Positions 1 through 7,881 of a DNA stretch of 64,000 nt are shown here, piece by piece (the stretch's first letter is position 1; each line of letters starts with the position of its first letter). The notes beneath the pieces are model-generated. The model made no database searches, was not told where the DNA came from, and was given only the letters and a program-made list of their open reading frames with translations. The position numbers and the translations under genes were made by a program. Source of the DNA: Sphingobium cupriresistens (GTDB lineage Bacteria > Pseudomonadota > Alphaproteobacteria > Sphingomonadales > Sphingomonadaceae); assembly GCF_004152865.1 (NCBI RefSeq), contig NZ_SEOO01000017.1, positions 33,345 to 97,344 on the forward strand. Reading direction: 5' to 3'.

Positions 1-96
1 GGGCGGCCTGGCCGACGTGGTAGCGCAGCCGGCAAGCGCGGATGCGGAGACGAACAGCGCGGCCGTGGCCGCGCGGCGGATGGGTATGCCGGTCAT
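1..96 (-). CDS. trbG: TrbG conjugal transfer protein, N-terminal part only
   Basis: Only the first 32 codons are in the window. Translation from the ATG at 96 gives a short basic N-terminus, a hydrophobic stretch and a lipobox-like LAGCA, so this is the signal peptide of a lipoprotein. The start overlaps the trbF stop in an ATGA arrangement. TrbG (VirB9-like) is the outer-membrane-side subunit of the mating channel and follows trbF in Trb operons. The assignment rests mainly on gene order and the signal sequence, because the body of the protein is outside the window. Confidence 0.7.
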   Translation of the reverse strand, partial: MTGIPIRRAATAALFVSASALAGCATTSARPP

Positions 97-776
97 TGCG
101 ACAGCTCCTTCGACCAGTTGAGGGCATTGACGAAGACGCCGAGCGGATTCTTGCGCAGGGCGTCTGGGGTGCGCGGCGGCTGGACGACGACGGTGAGGAT
201 CGCGGACCAGCGTTCGGTGGCGGCAAGGCTGCCGTCCTGATAGCGGCGCTCGATCCAAGCCACGCGGAAGCTGTCGGGCGAGGCGCGGATGACGCTCGAT
301 ACTTCCACCGCGACCTGCACGCGCCCGACATTGGCGAACGGGTCGTTGGCCCGCGCATAGTCGTTGAGCGCGAGCGCGCCGCGATCGGTCGTGAAGTCGT
401 AGGCCCGCAGCCAGTTCTGACGGACGATCACCGGGTCGGCCGGAATCGCGCGGACCTGTTCGACGAAGCGGGCGAGATGGAACGCGATCTGCGGATCAGT
501 CGGGCGGTAGCCGGCCTCGGCCGGCGCGACTGCATGGGCTTCGCCCAGCCGATCAACCTGCACCACCCAAGGGACGATATGCCCTCGCGTCGATTGCCAG
601 ACGAGGCCGCCGGCCAAGCCGCCCGAAAGCGCCAGCGTCCCGAAGAAGGCAAGCCGCCAGTTCTTCGCCTGCACGCGCGCCGAACCGATGCGGTCGTCCC
701 ATGCCTGCGCGGCGCGCTGATAAGGTGTGGCCGGCTCGGGCGTCTGGCCGTAGCGGATGGTCGGTCGCTTAAACAT
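93..776 (-). CDS. trbF: TrbF, VirB8-like inner-membrane subunit of the conjugative T4SS
   Basis: This 227-residue protein has a cytoplasmic N-terminus (PATPYQRAAQAWDDRIG), one membrane segment at about residues 43 to 62, and a periplasmic VirB8-type domain ending in KNPLGVFV. Length and layout match TrbF of Ti/RP4-type systems. VirB8-like proteins nucleate assembly of the inner-membrane part of the channel. The gene starts 3 bp after trbL and overlaps trbG by ATGA, which points to one translationally coupled operon. Confidence 0.95.
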   Translation of the reverse strand: MFKRPTIRYGQTPEPATPYQRAAQAWDDRIGSARVQAKNWRLAFFGTLALSGGLAGGLVWQSTRGHIVPWVVQVDRLGEAHAVAPAEAGYRPTDPQIAFHLARFVEQVRAIPADPVIVRQNWLRAYDFTTDRGALALNDYARANDPFANVGRVQVAVEVSSVIRASPDSFRVAWIERRYQDGSLAATERWSAILTVVVQPPRTPDALRKNPLGVFVNALNWSKELSQ

Positions 777-779
777 GGA

Positions 780-2090
780 TCAGTCCTTCTGGCTGGTATC
801 GACGGATGCGCCGCTGCCGCCGCCGTCGCCGGAGCGCAGCGTGTGGGCGGCGATGGTCGCGCCGTGGGTCATTGTCTGGCGGTTCTTCATCGCGGACGCC
901 CAGGCGGGTGCCCCGGCCGGCGCATTCGGCGACGGCGCGGAGCTGCCGCCTGAAATGGTCCCGCCCGTGGCGGTGACGGCGGCGCGGCCGCCCGAGCGAT
1001 AGCTGTCCTTGAGCGAGGCGGCCGCCTTGCGAAGCGGCGACATGGCCGCGCCGGCCGCCGCCTGGCCGACGCCGGCAGCACCGCCGGCGACCGCAGCCGC
1101 ACCGGTTTTGCCGGCTGAGCCGAGCGCATAGGCGCTGTTGGCCGCGCCCGAGGTGAAAGCGGCGCCTCGCGCCGCGCCGCCGATCGCACCCGCCGCAGCG
1201 CCAGCGCCGAGGCGGGCGGCAGCGGCGCCACCGGCAAGCACGCCGCCGGCTGCGAGCACGGTTCCGGCCGCCGCCCCTGCGCCAAGTGCTGGGCCACCGG
1301 AGACGATGCCGTTGGCGATCGACGGGCCGAAGATGCCGAGGCCGAGAAGACACAGCGAGGCGAGCGCGACGGCCATCGCGTCCTCGATGCTCGGCTGCGC
1401 GCCGCCGAAACCGGCGCGGAACTCGTCGAACAATGTCGAGCCGATGCCGACGATGACGGCGAGCACCAGCACCTTGATGCCCGACGAGATCACCAGACCC
1501 AGCACGCGCTCGGCCATGAAGGCGGTCTTGCCGAACAGGCCGAACGGGATGAGGACAAAGCCCGCCAGCGTCGCCAGCTTGAACTCGATCAGCGTCACGA
1601 AGAGCTGGATCGCCAGGATGAAGAAGGCGAGGATGACCAGCACCCAAGCGATCAGCAGCACGGCGATCTGGATGAAGTTCTCGAAGAACGACACCCAGCC
1701 CATCAGGTCGGAGATGGATTCGAGGATCGGCTGGCCCGCGTCGAGGCCCACCTGCGCGACCCGGCCGGGCTGGAGCAGCTCGGCGGCGGTGAAGCCTGTG
1801 CCGGACGCTTTCAGCCCGAGCCCGGCGAAGCTCTCGAAGACGATCCGCGCCAGGCTGTTCCAGTTGCCGATGATGTAGGCGAAGACGCCGACGAACAGGG
1901 TTTTCTTGACGAGGCGGGCGATGATGTCGTCGCCTTCGCCCCACGTCCAGAACAGCGCGGCCAGGGTCACGTCGATGACGATCAGGGTGGTGGCGATGAA
2001 CGCCACCTCGCCGCCGAGCAGGCCGAACCCGCTGTCGATGTAGCGGGTGAAGACATCCAGAAAGCGATCGACGACGCCGGTGCCGCCCAT
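780..2090 (-). CDS. trbL: TrbL, polytopic VirB6-like channel protein
   Basis: The protein has about 436 residues. The first half holds several long hydrophobic segments and the second half is an Ala/Gly-rich low-complexity tail, which is the standard TrbL layout. The start at 2090 is chosen over one nine codons upstream because AGGAGAA lies 6 to 7 bases before it; the longer start would overlap the trbK coding end. TrbL/VirB6 forms part of the inner-membrane translocation channel. It sits between trbK and trbF as expected. Confidence 0.93.
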   Translation of the reverse strand: MGGTGVVDRFLDVFTRYIDSGFGLLGGEVAFIATTLIVIDVTLAALFWTWGEGDDIIARLVKKTLFVGVFAYIIGNWNSLARIVFESFAGLGLKASGTGFTAAELLQPGRVAQVGLDAGQPILESISDLMGWVSFFENFIQIAVLLIAWVLVILAFFILAIQLFVTLIEFKLATLAGFVLIPFGLFGKTAFMAERVLGLVISSGIKVLVLAVIVGIGSTLFDEFRAGFGGAQPSIEDAMAVALASLCLLGLGIFGPSIANGIVSGGPALGAGAAAGTVLAAGGVLAGGAAAARLGAGAAAGAIGGAARGAAFTSGAANSAYALGSAGKTGAAAVAGGAAGVGQAAAGAAMSPLRKAAASLKDSYRSGGRAAVTATGGTISGGSSAPSPNAPAGAPAWASAMKNRQTMTHGATIAAHTLRSGDGGGSGASVDTSQKD

Positions 2091-2091
2091 A

Positions 2092-2394
2092 TCAATTCTC
2101 CTGCGGGGTGGCGCCATCAGCGATGCGGGCGGCGGGACGCGCGCCGGGCGCGAGGAACCGACGACGGTTCTCGGCCCAGGCGCGCAGGCAATCGGGGTCG
2201 CTCGCCCCGGCCGCGCCGATCGACTGGCAGCGGCGCAGCTCGATCAGCAGCGGGTCCGTCGCCGAGGTGTCGGCGACGGCCGCCGGCGCCGCGCGCGGGG
2301 GTTCGGGCGCGCGGCTCATCTCGATCGCCGTCATCGTGATGGCGATGGCGATGAAGATGACGGCGCCGATGCGCGCGAGGAGCTTGCTGTCCAC
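2092..2394 (-). CDS. trbK: TrbK-like putative entry-exclusion protein
   Basis: This 100-residue protein starts with GTG. It has a single N-terminal hydrophobic segment (about residues 8 to 24) followed by a short periplasmic domain with two cysteines in RRCQSIG and PDCLRAW. This matches the alternative TrbK family found between trbJ and trbL in alphaproteobacterial ICEs. Those proteins are thought to block redundant transfer between donor cells; this is family inference only. It starts 5 bp after trbJ and ends 1 bp before the trbL start. Confidence 0.8.
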   Translation of the reverse strand: MDSKLLARIGAVIFIAIAITMTAIEMSRAPEPPRAAPAAVADTSATDPLLIELRRCQSIGAAGASDPDCLRAWAENRRRFLAPGARPAARIADGATPQEN

Positions 2395-2399
2395 GACGA

Positions 2400-3158
2400 T
2401 CAGTCGTGGAACATGCGGGCGTTGCCCGGCTGATAGCCGGTGGACCGCGTCAGGAAGCGGCGGAGCCGTTCGCGGCTTTCGGCTTCGACGGCCGCGTTGC
2501 GCGCCGAGTCCAGCGCCTGCGCCCGGCCCTGCGCGGCGAGCAGCGCCGTCAGGTCCGCGAGCTGCTGCGATTGCAGTGCTAGAAGCTGGTTGCCCGCCTG
2601 CGCGGCCTGAAGCGCGCCCGTCGCCGACTGGCTCGACGTGACCAGGCCGTCCATCGTCGTGCGCGCGCCGTCGATATTGCCGACGACGCCGGCCTGAACG
2701 CGAAGCGCGTCCTCGAACGCGCCGACGCTATCCTCCCAACGCGCATTGGCGTTGGCGACCATCTGCGCGTGGGTGCCGGTGAGCGCCGCGCCCTTGTAGC
2801 GGCCGTTGAAGACCTGCTGGACGTTCTGCACGTCATAGGCGATGCGCTGCGCCTCGCCGAGGAGCTGCTGGGTGCGCTGCACCTGCTGCTGCAACTGCTG
2901 GAGCGAGCTGAATGGCAGCGACGCCAGGTTGCGAGCCTCGTTGATGAGGCTGGTCGCCTGCTGCTGGATTTGCTGAATCTGGTTGTTGACTTGCTGGAGC
3001 GACCGCGCAGCCGTCAGCACGTTCTGCGCATAGTTGGTCGGGTCATAGACGATCCCGCCGAACTGAGCGTGCGCCGGCGTGGCGGCGGTGATGCCGATCA
3101 TGCTCGACGTGGCGATGGCGCCGGCCAGCATGGCGCGGCGCAGGATATTGGGCTTCAT
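2400..3158 (-). CDS. trbJ: TrbJ, VirB5-like pilus-associated protein
   Basis: The 252-residue product has a Sec signal peptide ending in TPAHAQFGG, followed by a long, strongly helical Gln-rich region (QQVNNQIQQIQQQA), typical of TrbJ/VirB5. These proteins are exported and associate with the pilus tip. The start at 3158 is chosen because it begins the signal peptide and overlaps the trbE stop as ATGA. The open frame continues far upstream, but that part is antisense-like sequence inside trbE. Confidence 0.93.
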   Translation of the reverse strand: MKPNILRRAMLAGAIATSSMIGITAATPAHAQFGGIVYDPTNYAQNVLTAARSLQQVNNQIQQIQQQATSLINEARNLASLPFSSLQQLQQQVQRTQQLLGEAQRIAYDVQNVQQVFNGRYKGAALTGTHAQMVANANARWEDSVGAFEDALRVQAGVVGNIDGARTTMDGLVTSSQSATGALQAAQAGNQLLALQSQQLADLTALLAAQGRAQALDSARNAAVEAESRERLRRFLTRSTGYQPGNARMFHD

Positions 3159-5644
3159 GGGGTCATGTCCTTCAAGGCAAGGGGGAGCTGGCCGGCATCT
3201 TCCCGGCGACCGGCCAGCGGATCGGGTTGGGGTTCGGGAAGAAGATCGACCGCCCAGGCCAGGCCGCGATGGCGCAGCCACTCGGCGGCGAAGCGCTCGC
3301 GGCCGTGGGTCTCGACCAGCTCGGCGATGCGGAGCTGATCGGTCTTGGAAGATGCGGCGGCGAAGGCCAGCGCGACCTCGCCCAGCCCCAGCTCGAACAG
3401 CCGGTTGCCGCGCCGCGACTGGCAGTAATAGTCGCGCTTGGGGGTGGCCCGGCTGAGGATTTCGATCTGGCGGGCGTTGAGCCCGAACCGCTCGTAGATG
3501 GCGGCGATCTGCGGCTCGGCCGCGCGCTCGTTCGGCAGGAAGATGCGCGTCGGGCAGCTCTCGATGATGGCCGGCGCGATGTTCGAGGTTTCGATGTCGG
3601 CGAGGCTCTGCGTGGCGAACACCACGCTGGCGTTCTTCTTCCGCAGGGTCTTGAGCCATTCGCGGAGCTGCGCGGCGAAGTCCGGGCTGTCGAGAACCAG
3701 CCAGCCCTCGTCGATGATGATGAGCGTCGGCGAGCCGTCCAGCCGGCCTTCGATCCGGTGGAACAGGTAGGACAGCACCGCGGCGGCCGATCCGGCGCCG
3801 ACCAAACCCTCGGTCTCAAACGCCTGCACCGACGCTTCGCCGAGCCGTTCGGCCTCGGCATCGAGCAGCCGGCCCCACGGTCCGCCAAGGCAATAGGAGG
3901 CGAGCGCCTGCTTGAGCAGCTGGCTCTGGAGCAGCACGGCAAGTCCGGTCAGCGTGCGTTCCGGCACGGGTGCGCTGGCAAGCGAGCCGAGCGCCGACCA
4001 CAGATGCTCCTTGGCCTGCGGATCGACCGCGACGCCTTCGGACGCGAGGATCGCCGCCAGCCATTCCGCCGCCCAGGCGCGTTCGGCCGGATCGTCGATC
4101 CGAGCGAGCGGCTGGAGCTGCACGCCGTCGCCGGCCTCGTCGGAGAGCATCCCGCCGAGATCCTGCCAGTCGCCGCCCATGCCGATCGCCGCGGCGCGGA
4201 TGCTGCCGCCAAAGTCGAAGGCGAAGACTTGGGCCCGTTCGTAGCGGCGAAATTGCATCGCCATGAGGGCGAGCAGCACCGACTTGCCGGCGCCGGTCGG
4301 CCCGACGATCAGCGTGTGCCCGACGTCGCCGACGTGAAGGGAAAACCGGAACGGGGTCGAGCCTTCGGTCTTGCCATAGAGCAAGGGGGGCGCACCGAAA
4401 TGCTCGTCCCGTTCCGGCCCCGCCCATACTGCTGACAGGGGGATCAGGTGGGCGAGATTGATCGTGGAAATGGGAGGTTGGCGGACGTTGGCGTAGGTGT
4501 GGCCGGGAAGGCTCCCCAGCCATGCCTCGATCGCGTTCATGCCCTCGGGGATGACGGTGAAGTCGCGGCCCTGGATGACCTTCTCGACCAGCCGCAGCTT
4601 CTCGGCGGCGATGGCGGGATCGCGGTCCCATACCGTCACCGTCGCGGTGACATAGGCCATGCCGGCATAGTCGGCGCCCAGCTCCTGCAGGGCGGTGTCG
4701 GCGTCGGCGGCCTTGTTCGATGCGTCGCTGTCCATCAGGACCGACGCCTCGTTGGTCATCACCTCCTTCAAGATCGCCATGACGCTCTTGCGCTTGGCAA
4801 ACCACTGGCGACGGATGCGGCTCAGCAGCTTGGTCGCGTCGGTCTTGTCGAGCATGATCGCGCGGGTCGCCCAGCGATACTCGAAGGCGAGCCGATTCAG
4901 TTCGTCGAGCAAGCCGGGGAAGGTCACGCTCGGGAAGCCGACGATGGTGAGCGTGCGCAGATGATGCTCGCCCAGGCGCGGCTCCAGCCCGCCGGTCAGC
5001 GGCTCGTCGGCGAGCAGCGCGTCGAGGTGCATCGGCGTTTCGGGGACGCGGACGCGCTGGCGGCGCGACGAAACCGTGCTGTGCAGATAGGTAAGCGTCT
5101 CGGCGTCATCGAGCCAGCGGACCTCGGGCACGAAGCCTTCGACCAGGTTGAGCACCCGGTCGCTGCGATCGGTGAAGCCCTTGAGCAGCTCCCACGGATC
5201 GACGCCGCTGGTGGACCGGCCCTCATATAACCAGCCTTCGGCCCGCGCGGCTTCCTCGGCGGGCGGCATCCACAAGAGCGTCAGGAAATAGCGGCTCTCG
5301 AAGTGCGCGCCTTCCTCGCGGAACTGTTCGCGGCGCTCGAACTCGACCAGCGACGACACGGGATCGGGAAAGTCGGACTGCGGATAGTCGAGCGCCGGGG
5401 TACGCTGCGCCTCGACAAAGATCGCCCAGCCGGAGCCGAGCCGGCGGAGCGAATTGTTCAGCCGTGCGGTCGTGGCGACCAGCTCGGCCGGGGTGGCGCT
5501 GTCGAGATCGGGACCGCGGAACCGCGCGGTGCGCTGGAACGAGGCGTCCTTGTTCAGCACCACGCCTTCGCCGACCAGCGCGGCCCAGGGCAGGAAGTCA
5601 GGAAGGTTCGCAGCTTTGCTGCGATATTCGCGCAAGCTCATCAT
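3155..5644 (-). CDS. trbE: TrbE, VirB4-family ATPase of the mating channel
   Basis: The 829-residue ATPase energises pilus biogenesis and transfer. A Walker A (GPTGAGKS) lies at about residue 447 and a Walker B (LIIIDEGW) near residue 640; the N-terminus (SLREYRSKAANLPDFLPW) is typical of TrbE. The start at 5644 overlaps the trbD stop (ATGATGA); a second ATG at 5656 is also possible. The open frame extends to 5767 but the extra residues do not look like TrbE. Coupled to trbD upstream and trbJ downstream by 4-base overlaps. Confidence 0.96.
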   Translation of the reverse strand: MMSLREYRSKAANLPDFLPWAALVGEGVVLNKDASFQRTARFRGPDLDSATPAELVATTARLNNSLRRLGSGWAIFVEAQRTPALDYPQSDFPDPVSSLVEFERREQFREEGAHFESRYFLTLLWMPPAEEAARAEGWLYEGRSTSGVDPWELLKGFTDRSDRVLNLVEGFVPEVRWLDDAETLTYLHSTVSSRRQRVRVPETPMHLDALLADEPLTGGLEPRLGEHHLRTLTIVGFPSVTFPGLLDELNRLAFEYRWATRAIMLDKTDATKLLSRIRRQWFAKRKSVMAILKEVMTNEASVLMDSDASNKAADADTALQELGADYAGMAYVTATVTVWDRDPAIAAEKLRLVEKVIQGRDFTVIPEGMNAIEAWLGSLPGHTYANVRQPPISTINLAHLIPLSAVWAGPERDEHFGAPPLLYGKTEGSTPFRFSLHVGDVGHTLIVGPTGAGKSVLLALMAMQFRRYERAQVFAFDFGGSIRAAAIGMGGDWQDLGGMLSDEAGDGVQLQPLARIDDPAERAWAAEWLAAILASEGVAVDPQAKEHLWSALGSLASAPVPERTLTGLAVLLQSQLLKQALASYCLGGPWGRLLDAEAERLGEASVQAFETEGLVGAGSAAAVLSYLFHRIEGRLDGSPTLIIIDEGWLVLDSPDFAAQLREWLKTLRKKNASVVFATQSLADIETSNIAPAIIESCPTRIFLPNERAAEPQIAAIYERFGLNARQIEILSRATPKRDYYCQSRRGNRLFELGLGEVALAFAAASSKTDQLRIAELVETHGRERFAAEWLRHRGLAWAVDLLPEPQPDPLAGRREDAGQLPLALKDMTP

Positions 5645-5922
5645 GGCCGCATCCATGTCGGGTAGCGGAGGTGGCGCCGGGCCACGTCCACGAATTGCGG
5701 GTCGCGGCGGGCGGCCCATACGGACAGCCCGTGGCCGACGGCCCAGATGACCAGGCCGGCGATCCACAGGCGCAGGCCGAGGCCGATCGCGCCCGCCAGC
5801 GTCCCGTTGACGATGGCGAGCGAGCGCGGGGCGCCGCCGAGCAATATCTGCTCGGTCAGCGCCCGGTGGACCGGGGCGAAATAGCCCGCGATCGGCTCGC
5901 CATGATCGGCCGCGCCGTTCAT
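5641..5922 (-). CDS. trbD: TrbD, VirB3-like small membrane protein
   Basis: The 93-residue protein begins MNGAADHGEPIAGY and contains the PVHRALTEQILLGGAPR segment typical of TrbD/VirB3, followed by two adjacent hydrophobic helices. VirB3-type proteins partner the VirB4 ATPase at the inner membrane. The start at 5922 overlaps the trbC stop as ATGA, and the stop overlaps the trbE start the same way. The much longer open frame upstream is a shadow of trbC. Confidence 0.93.
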   Translation of the reverse strand: MNGAADHGEPIAGYFAPVHRALTEQILLGGAPRSLAIVNGTLAGAIGLGLRLWIAGLVIWAVGHGLSVWAARRDPQFVDVARRHLRYPTWMRP

Positions 5923-6287
5923 GCGATCAGCGCCCCGCCGCCGAAGCTGAAGAAGCTCAGGAAGAAGGAACTGGCCGCGAAGGCGATCGACAGGCCGAAC
6001 ACGATCTGGATCAATCGCCGCGACCCGCCCGACGTGTCGCCGAACGCCAGCGTCAGGCCGGTCACGATGATGATGATGACTGCGACGATCTTCGCCACCG
6101 GCCCCTCGATGCTTTCGAGGATGCTTTGCAGCGGGGCTTCCCACGGCATCGACGAACCGCCCGCATGAGCGGGCAGCGCGTAGAGCAGGCCGGCCGCGGT
6201 GATCGCCGCGTGGCCCATGCGGTCGAGCATGGTGCCGCCGAGCAAGCGACGCTTGGTCGCGGTGATAGGTTTGGTATCCTTGGTCAT
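5919..6287 (-). CDS. trbC: TrbC, VirB2-like pilin precursor
   Basis: The 122-residue prepilin has a long signal region ending near ALPAHAGG, followed by two hydrophobic helices (KIVAVIIIIVTGLTLAFG and a second at FGLSIAFAASSFFLSF). This is the architecture of VirB2/TrbC pilins, which are processed and in RP4 cyclised by the TraF peptidase. A TraF-type peptidase is encoded at 13157 to 13702, so both partners are present. The start at 6287 overlaps the trbB stop as ATGA. Confidence 0.93.
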   Translation of the reverse strand: MTKDTKPITATKRRLLGGTMLDRMGHAAITAAGLLYALPAHAGGSSMPWEAPLQSILESIEGPVAKIVAVIIIIVTGLTLAFGDTSGGSRRLIQIVFGLSIAFAASSFFLSFFSFGGGALIA

Positions 6288-7270
6288 GGCAGGTCTCCGG
6301 GCTGGGGGGTAGTGAGCGGTGCGAGGCGGTAGTCGCCGGTCGCTGGGTCGAGCCCTTCGACGCGGGCCAACTCGGTCAGCCGGCGCCCGTGCGCGTCGCG
6401 GACCAGCACGGCGATCAGGTCGATCGTCTCGGCGATCAGCGCGCGCGGGACCGTCACGACGGCCTCTTGGATGAGCTGTTCCATGCGACGCAGCGCGCCG
6501 AGCGCGGCGCCGGCGTGGATCGTGCCGACCCCGCCGGGGTGGCCGGTGCCCCAGGCTTTGATGAGGTCGAGCGCCTCGGCGCCGCGCACCTCGCCAATGG
6601 GGATGCGGTCGGGGCGCAGGCGCAGCGACGAGCGCACCAGCTCGGACAGCGACACCACGCCGTCCTTCGTCCGCATGGCGACGAGGTTGGGCGCGGCGCA
6701 TTGCAGCTCGCGGGTGTCTTCGATCAGGACGATGCGGTCGGTGGTCTTGGCGACTTCCGCCAGCAGCGCGTTGACCAGCGTGGTCTTGCCCGCGCCCGTG
6801 CCGCCCGCGACGAGGATGTTGGCGCGGGTCTGGACGCCGTGACGCAGCGCCTCGGCCTCCGCCGCCGACATGATGCCGGCGCGCGCGTAGTCGTCGAGCG
6901 TGAACACGGCAACCGCGGGCTTGCGGATGGCGAAGGCGGGCGCGGCGACGACGGGCGGCAGCAACCCCTCGAAACGCTCACCGCCTTCTGGCAGCTCGGC
7001 CGAAACGCGCGGGGCGCGGGCGTGAACTTCGACGCCGACATGGTGCGCGACCAGGCGAACGATGCGCTCGCCATCGGCAGCGCTCAGCGTCTCACCGGTA
7101 TCGCTGACGCCCTCGCCAAGCCTATCGAGCCAAAGCCGACCGTCCGGGTTGAGCATGACTTCGATGACGGCCGGGTCGTCGAGCCATCCTGCGATCGACG
7201 GACCGAGCGCGGTGCGCAGCATCCGCGCGCCGCGTGATGTTGCCTCGGATCGGATCGGGTGGATGGTCAA
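6284..7270 (-). CDS. trbB: TrbB, VirB11-family secretion ATPase
   Basis: The hexameric ATPase powers pilus assembly and substrate transfer. Walker A (GGTGAGKTT) lies at about residue 154 and a Walker B-like VLIEDTREL near 178. The sequence from [18 protein letters not shown] onward is classic TrbB. A TTG start at 7270, preceded by AGGGG about 8 bases away, gives 328 residues, the usual family length. The open frame extends to 7327, so an ATG there or the internal ATG before LRTALG remain alternatives. First gene of the trb string after copG. Confidence 0.93.
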   Translation of the reverse strand: MTIHPIRSEATSRGARMLRTALGPSIAGWLDDPAVIEVMLNPDGRLWLDRLGEGVSDTGETLSAADGERIVRLVAHHVGVEVHARAPRVSAELPEGGERFEGLLPPVVAAPAFAIRKPAVAVFTLDDYARAGIMSAAEAEALRHGVQTRANILVAGGTGAGKTTLVNALLAEVAKTTDRIVLIEDTRELQCAAPNLVAMRTKDGVVSLSELVRSSLRLRPDRIPIGEVRGAEALDLIKAWGTGHPGGVGTIHAGAALGALRRMEQLIQEAVVTVPRALIAETIDLIAVLVRDAHGRRLTELARVEGLDPATGDYRLAPLTTPQPGDLP

Positions 7271-7401
7271 CGACTGGCCCCTGCAAAGGACCGGGCGAAC
7301 CGCCGCCCGGCTGTCGGGGCACATCAAGAGACGCAGGAATACTCGGCTCGCAACAGCTAGTTGTCGGCGTAGTAGAGGGGGCGGCAGATACGTTGCCGAG
7401 G

Positions 7402-7419
7402 GCGGAAGCGGCCTTCCGC
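7402..7419 (-). terminator. Hairpin between copG and trbB
   Basis: A perfect 7-bp inverted repeat (GCGGAAG and CTTCCGC) with a CGGC loop lies 24 bp past the copG stop and before trbB. There is no T-run. It could attenuate transcription entering the trb operon or protect an mRNA end; the role is inferred. Confidence 0.35.
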
Positions 7420-7443
7420 TACATCTGAGTCACGCGCGGCAAT

Positions 7444-7872
7444 TCAGTCCGACTCGGGTGATGTTGAACGCGGCCAGACATCTTCCGGTATCTCGTCCAT
7501 CAAGGTCTTGCCGCTGGCGAAGCGCCGGCCGAGCGTCTCGATAAAGCCCTCGTAGCGCTTGCGGCCTTTAACCTGCGCCGCCGCCTGATCTTCGTCGGGC
7601 AGCGGCGGAGTCACCGCAAGCCAGAACCGGACGAACAGGCTCAGCACCTCGGTGGAAAGGCCGGTGTTGCGCTCCAGCCGCTGCACCTGCCGCGACAGGC
7701 GATCGAGCCTGCGCGCGAACGCCGCTTCCATCCGGTCGGCGCCGTCCGGCGAAAGATAGGACGCCACTGCCGCCTCCACGATCGCCGAGCGCGAGATGCG
7801 GCGGCGGATCGCCAGCTCGTCCACCTGCTTGGCGAGCGCGGGCGGGAAATAGACGTTGAGCCGGGTTCGCAT
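7444..7872 (-). CDS. CopG/ribbon-helix-helix regulator next to traG
   Basis: The 142-residue protein opens with a ribbon-helix-helix motif (RLNVYFPPALAKQVDELA, then SRSAIVEAAVASYL), the DNA-binding fold of CopG/TraD-like small regulators. The C-terminal part is predicted helical and lacks a recognised domain. It has a strong GGAGG site 3 to 4 bases ahead of the ATG and starts 9 bp after the traG stop. CopG-family genes regularly sit between traG and trbB in alphaproteobacterial ICEs, where they probably adjust transfer gene expression. Confidence 0.88.
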   Translation of the reverse strand: MRTRLNVYFPPALAKQVDELAIRRRISRSAIVEAAVASYLSPDGADRMEAAFARRLDRLSRQVQRLERNTGLSTEVLSLFVRFWLAVTPPLPDEDQAAAQVKGRKRYEGFIETLGRRFASGKTLMDEIPEDVWPRSTSPESD

Positions 7873-7881
7873 GACGGCCTC

